Assembly: GCA_033439265.1 (NCBI GenBank)
Contig: JAVTVX010000035.1
Location: 8,582,001-8,646,000 of the forward strand
Length of the DNA: 64,000 nt
Source of the DNA: Dillenia suffruticosa
Lineage: Eukaryota; Streptophyta; Magnoliopsida; Dilleniales; Dilleniaceae
Reading direction: 5' to 3'
The notes beneath the pieces are model-generated. The model searched no databases. It had not been told where the DNA came from and was given only the letters and a program-made list of their open reading frames with translations. The stretch's first letter is position 1. Every line of letters starts with the position of its first letter. The translations under genes were made by a program, and so were the position numbers. Shown piece by piece: positions 58,910 to 64,000 of the stretch.

Positions 58910-60165
58910 TGAGTATATAAATGGATTCTCCTAGCTAAATTTCCAGCCAATTGTTGCTGGCAGTCAGACAACTGGGGCTTACAAGCTAGTTCTGGAGGAG
59001 CTTAATGAGAGAAACTGAAGGCAATATACATGACGGGCTAGCTTCCATACTACATGGGCCAAGAATTTGCTTTTGCCTGCAACATCCATCAGTATTCAGA
59101 CATGTATAAGGCAGCAACCAAGGACCATTTTGGTCTATCCTTTTAAGGCATAGTTTCACATACCCTTTCGTCTGGAGATGATATCACATTGAATGGAGGT
59201 AGGGTTTTGGCATAATACCTTTTGCATAGATGATGACAATGTATTCTCTTTCTGTGTTCTGCATCTTTGTGCCTGCACTAGCTACTGAGCCATAATAGAC
59301 ATAAAAACATATCCAAGAAAGCTTCAATGCTCCTTTGTTATGTCAAAATATAGTTCTTGAGTAAAGTTCTGGAGACGAGGCTCATTTTCTCTTTTTCTTG
59401 ATATAGATGCTTTCACTGTTACTAGTTCTTGTTTCTTCCAGTCTCTAGTCTGTTTCTTGGTTTTATTTTCTCATCCTTTCTTTTTGTGTTCTAATTACTG
59501 CAAATAAAAGATATGTTGATGATGCACTCTTTTGTTTCTACAATCCAAGGAGAAGCAAATTACCATGCTTTTGTTCATGTTGCACTCATTAATTCAGATC
59601 AATTATTTTCTCATCCTTTCTTTCCTCATTATTGCTTTTGTTCTACTATGAAGTCTGTTAGGTTTCTAAGAACTCAACCAGTTTTCTCTATAAGGAGATA
59701 TTATTAGATCCATATCCTAATTGATATTTTGACGTTGCTTTTTAATCTCAAATAATGGCAAACCCTTCCAATTGCTCATAATACCCTTGTGAATCTCTTC
59801 CTTGAACTGTAGGATACCTCAGGCTCTGAATAAGGACAATGACATTGTGAATTGATGAAAATCATCCAATTTAGTGAAAATAGTATGCAAAAAGATAGAG
59901 AAACAATTGCACATCTGACCCTTAAAATTTGAGGAACAATTAAATACCCTTATCAAGCTTGTTTGTAATTTAGTTAGACCGGGGCACCCTGCTGAAAATA
60001 TCTTATAATATTGTGAGGGTATCAGAAAATTTAGCTCAATTTAGCAGGTTCTTTTGCTTCAGGTTGCATGAAGCTTGTTCGAGACTAAATGGCACCTTGC
60101 ATTGCATGGATGGAGATAAGAAATTTTCACATAATTGGCAGTTGGTTCACATTGCCTGAGGGGTT
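58910..60165 (+). pseudogene. Decayed copy of the last two exons of the 5'-nucleotidase gene
   Basis: 58,930-59,200 aligns with exon 13 of the intact gene (53,560-53,862): shared CAATTGTTGCTGGCAGTCAG, GGGGCTTACA, GAGGAGCTTAATGAG, GGCCAAGAATTTGCTTTTGC and CATCCATCAGTATTCAGACA, with base changes, deletions (the MFNRSFGATFLTD part is largely lost) and broken frames. 60,060-60,165 aligns with exon 14 and the following 3' UTR (TTGCATGAAGCTTGTTCGAG, CATGGATGGAGATAAGAAAT). An intron of similar size (about 860 against 800 bases) lies between, so this is a DNA-level duplication, not a processed retrocopy. It starts directly after the PPR pseudogene. Confidence 0.85.
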
Positions 60166-60181
60166 GCAGAAAATTTGGAGC

Positions 60182-60266
60182 ACTAGTAGCAGACTAAATG
60201 TCTCAAATGGCCGACCCCAAATATTGGGATTAAAGCTTAGTTTGTTGTTGTTGTTGTACTAGTAGC
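60182..60266 (+). mobile_element. 5'-truncated RTE-type LINE 3' end (67 bp) with target-site duplication
   Basis: The body (60,191-60,257) reads GGCCGACCCCAAATATTGGG, ATTAAAGCTTAGT, then TTG repeats. The GACCCCA-TAGTGGGATTAAGGCTTGG(TTG)n end is characteristic of plant RTE LINEs and the SINEs that share their tail. ACTAGTAGC flanks it at 60,182-60,190 and 60,258-60,266. Confidence 0.75.
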
Positions 60267-60507
60267 CAGTGACAGTGAATACATGGGAAATCATTATTGT
60301 GAAGAACTCATTTTACATCTGTAACATCAATATTTTATTCTGAAAGCTCATCTACTCTCCTCTTCCAATCAAGTATCTGATCACTCCACCCTTTGTCTAT
60401 TAAATGGCATAAAAAGTTTTTGTTATTATTAGAACTCAAATTCAGATCAATTATGACTGTTATTAGCATTGCACTCCCAGAAACAATGGTTATGGGGGAT
60501 TCAGAAA

Positions 60508-60645
60508 CCATTAGTGGACCACGCCCTTTGGGTCCAGTGGTACCAAGGGCCCCTCTCTTGACCTAAGGTCCGCAGTTTGAGCCCCCATCCCACCTTCTAC
60601 AACAATGCCCTTCTTTGTAACCCGAAAAAAAAAGCCATTAGTGGA
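60508..60645 (+). mobile_element. tRNA-derived SINE, third family, with 11-bp target-site duplication
   Basis: The body (60,519-60,634) has a box A-like GGGTCCAGTGGTACCAAGGG, a box B-like CGCAGTTTGAGCCCCC and a 3' A tract. CCATTAGTGGA flanks it at 60,508-60,518 and 60,635-60,645, exact. It is unrelated in sequence to the family A and B copies. Confidence 0.8.
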
Positions 60646-63589
60646 TGTACAAATTTTTGTATAACTACTTAACGATGTTTAGTATGTGAAATCTTATGCC
60701 GTTTGGTCTAAGTCATGGTGTTCTCTTATTTTGCCTTATCCAAATTAGTTAACAGATACCACTGACTACAGTTGCATGGCTTCATTCTCTAAGTACATAG
60801 TTTTGCATCCGATGAGCTTTTATATGTACAGTGTGATTCATTACGCATTTTTCAATTATTATACCTCAACAGCATATATTGCACTTTGAAGGAGTGAAGT
60901 GGGTAGGTGAAACTGGCACTTACCATCAGAGTTACATATTGCGAGGCAGCAAGTTTTGCCTGGGATGTTGTCGCTTCTTATCATTTGTTTCTTTCTTCGT
61001 AGATGTTTACCCAAACTATGAGCGTACTGTTTTATCTTTCCATTTTGTAATTGACAGTTTCTCCTGCCCAGAGCTATTTATAATCTCTTCTCAAATTCAT
61101 CTGGTTTCCTTAAAAAAATGACATTTTACCATGTAGTATTGTCATGCTTTTTGGACGAGAAAGACCTTACTTATTTCTTAAGTGTAGTAATGGATAGATT
61201 ATCAAGGACAACACATATATGTATTCTGTTCTGTTTTCAGATATTTTAGGTTATATGTGGACTCGGGTGACTCTCACCGAGTGTCTTTCTGAAGGTCAAA
61301 TTATCTTGCACACAGTACATAACTTTTGTCACATGTAAAGTTTGAAGAACCTCCCAAGGAATTCTATAGTGAAACCTTGATCCCTAATTTCCTACAATAG
61401 AAGTTACAGGGTTGGTCCTTCTTGAGCCAGTCATAACATTGCTCCCTAGGCCCTCACTCAAGTAGAGTAGCATGCCTGAACTAAAAGCTTCCGAGGTCCA
61501 GGTAATGTGCTCAGGCATGTGGTATTTTGTTGATTATGTTCCTGAATAGTAGGACTAGAAACCATTCTGGAGTTTTCACTTTTCATATGCAAAAGTTTTA
61601 TGTTGTGTAGTAAGACAACATACAATTCAAGCAAGGTCGTCTTGAATTCTGTCACATCATCATGTAAAGTTTCCTGCTATTGTTACACTATTGTAAATAA
61701 CAATTATTGTATCACCTCATGTTAAAATTTATGGGGCTGTTTAGAATTGGAGTATTACTCCAGTTTTCTCAGAAAACCGGCAAAAGATGCTTAGAATATT
61801 CAGGCAAAGGAACTATATGTCCAAATCTAATATTTTTCTGAAATAGAAAAAGGAAAACTTACCTTTTTTTCTTCTTTTGTTGTTAAGCTCTAATCGGTCT
61901 CTTTCGTCCTCCACCACCACCGAATCACAGTCCACTTCCTCCTCCCCTGTTTTTGACTCCTTTCAGTTTCATTGCCATCGACTCCTTCCTCCTCCACCAT
62001 TGTCGGCTCCCAATTTCAGTGTTACGCTCCCAATTTGCCATCATCAGTCAATCTCTCTCATCTGGTTTGCTTTCTTAAATTGACCAAACCCCAAAACAAC
62101 ATTTTTTTTTCAAATTGTTTTTGAATAGAAAAATTGGTTAGCTTTCTTCAAATTATTTCAGAAAATGGAGAAGCCTGGAGGTTGAAGAAATTGGGACTTT
62201 CATGAAGAGTTTGGAATTGAATTGCCAGCAACCAGAGGTGGTACACATGGTGCTTAAGTTCAAAATCAGCGGTAGTATGATTTCATCTTCGAAAACCAAA
62301 AAAAAAAAAGATTTCATCTCCTGGTGCCACTTGGAATTTGTTCCAGCTTCATCCCATCGAGTTTTTGGAATGCTGGAATGAGTATGATGAGAAAGGTGTA
62401 GCTTTTTGGCTTTAATCTGGGACAAATTCTCATGTTCTTGTGAAGAACACTCTTTGATTCATTTCTATGGTTCTTGGGGGAAAGGTGGGGATGCGAGCTG
62501 AGAGATCTTTATTTTTTTTTTCCAGCAAATTATATATTGCCACATATGATACAGGAAACCGCACGACATGTTTCCCTTTTCAAAACGTTTTCCATTTGTC
62601 AAACGTATGTTTAACGCAAACCTTCTTATACTTATGTAAAAATTATTATATTTTTATATTTGATAAATTATTTATTTATTTAATTCTAATTTTTATATCA
62701 TTTATATTACCATTTTAAAATTCTAATATAAAATATTAATATTCTATTATTTTTATAAATTAATTAATATTTATATATAATTTTTATTTTTATATTTACA
62801 TATTCCTTTATATTTCTGCAAACCAGGTTAGCGAAGCGATGAGCCAACCCAAATGTTGGTGCTGTTTTCAAGATTGTTCCCTTCAGCAATCAAAACTCCT
62901 ATCAATTTGCATATGCTGATTTTCAATTATCTTTTTGGAAGTAAGTTTCAATTTACATATTTCCCCGAGTATGATGTTTCATTATTACGTTTCTGTTTGA
63001 TTGCAAACATGGTGACTAATAATGGCAAGGGGATTTGCCGGCGAATAATTGTGCGTTATCCTAACGACATAACTCCTTTTTGTTTCGATAGATATATGAC
63101 ATTTTACTTTAATTAATTTGATTTAAATATTTATAAAATATTATTTAAAAATGATATATATAGAAATATGTATTTGATAAATTTTATTTTTTGAAATTAC
63201 TCGTTTATTTAATATACATCGTTTATATACTTCTTATTTATTTATTCAACTTTTATACATACATAACACAAGAATATTTAGAACCAATACTTTATAAAAG
63301 GTAGAAGAGAGGAATAATGTTTGTTAAAAATATTTTAATTAAAAATATCATAAAATATTATATTGTAAAAGTCGGAGATAAGTATGTGTTAAAAATGGAA
63401 ATCCAAATGAGTTGAGATTAGTTGACTTAATATTAAGTGTAATTTACTAATGTAAAAGGTTATTAATATATTATTAATAATTTAAGTTGTTTATGGAGAA
63501 TTCCACCTCTACCTATAAAATTATAATATTTATTTTATTTTTTAAAAAAAATATTAAAGATAAAATAGAAGTTAATTACAATTAATAGG
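60646..63589. other. Spacer with no supported gene
   Basis: A C-rich stretch with a 68-codon frame (61,877-62,083) looks like low-complexity Ser/Pro code without a family. The rest, especially 62,640-63,590, is extremely AT-rich. No promoter or exon structure could be supported. Confidence 0.45.
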
Positions 63590-63639
63590 GGTCACCTCAA
63601 CGGTGAAGAGTCATTCTATCACCCGCGCAGGCCAGGTCC

Positions 63640-64000
63640 ACCCGGTCTAGACTTGTAACCGGGCCGGGCCAATTCAAGGGCGGTTCCGGGAATTGCGGGC
63701 TGAGTTGGTTGCGATTTCTAGGCCAGTTTGGGCTGGGCCAGACCGATTTCAAAAATCTTTTTAGTTGAACCGGCCCGTTGAACTGGAATCGGCAGGTCAG
63801 TTCACACCGGGTCGGACCGATTTGGGCATAAAAGGAGGTGTAAAATTGGGAAAAAAAAAAAGATGGACAATGAGTTATTGGAACTGGCCGGGCCGGGCCG
63901 GTTCCGGTTCCATGTCCGGGCTGGTTCCCGGTTCCAACATTTGTTGAACCGGCCCGGTCCGCTACAGTACCCCCTTCTGGTCAGGATGGGTTACTGTAGC
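63640..64000. mobile_element. GC-rich repeat, probably an end of a DNA transposon, cut by the window
   Basis: Abrupt change from AT-rich DNA to many interspersed, partly inverted motifs of the GGCCGGGCC / GAACCGGCCCG / GGTTCCGGTTCC kind, with CTACAGTA at 63,962-63,969 and CTGTAGC at the window end. Such CCGG-rich subterminal regions are typical of plant hAT/MULE-like non-autonomous elements. The other end lies outside the window, so class and limits are not settled. Confidence 0.35.

Overview
The window is nuclear DNA from a flowering plant, most likely a eudicot. The DNA is AT-rich and the coding genes carry many GT-AG introns. Gene families present are plant ones (FLX-like coiled-coil protein, membrane-anchored UDP-glucuronate 4-epimerase, PPR protein). 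Plant SINEs and CACTA, hAT-like and RTE-LINE remnants fill the spacers. There is no bacterial or organellar gene organisation and no CRISPR array. All exon models are read by eye from splice sites and reading-frame continuity.

Layout. 1-9,160: an FLX-like gene on the minus strand (CDS 1,633-3,385, three coding exons), probably with a 5.5 kb intron in its 5' UTR. 9,160-12,640: spacer with two tRNA-derived SINEs, a second SINE-like family and a hAT-like remnant. 12,640-17,960: two intronless genes for small secreted Gly/Ser/Ala-rich proteins, separated by a roughly 160-unit perfect TCA microsatellite and a 1.07 kb non-autonomous CACTA transposon; a third, dead copy lies at about 23,185-23,670. 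25,202-26,732: an intact intronless UDP-glucuronate 4-epimerase gene (minus strand) with a TATA box and CGCG boxes. 26,880-33,940: about 7 kb of AT-rich spacer without a supported gene.

34,048-40,825 (plus): an eight-exon gene for an HD-domain metal-dependent phosphohydrolase (HDDC2/YfbR-like 5'-deoxynucleotidase). 43,705-54,692 (plus): a fourteen-exon gene for a HAD-superfamily purine 5'-nucleotidase (557 residues); its second exon is tandemly duplicated so that only one copy can be used at a time. Both genes plausibly act on nucleoside monophosphates, although nothing in the sequence shows co-regulation. 56,665-58,905: a decayed PPR gene (homologue of Arabidopsis At4g01570), joined directly to a decayed copy of the last two exons of the neighbouring nucleotidase gene (58,910-60,165). 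60,180-64,000: repeats, including a 67 bp LINE 3' end and a SINE, each with clear target-site duplications, and a GC-rich repeat cut by the window end.

Most notable: the mutually exclusive duplicated exon, the small family of secreted AGS-repeat proteins, the exceptional TCA repeat, the PPR/nucleotidase pseudogene chimera, and several mobile elements whose target-site duplications can be read directly.
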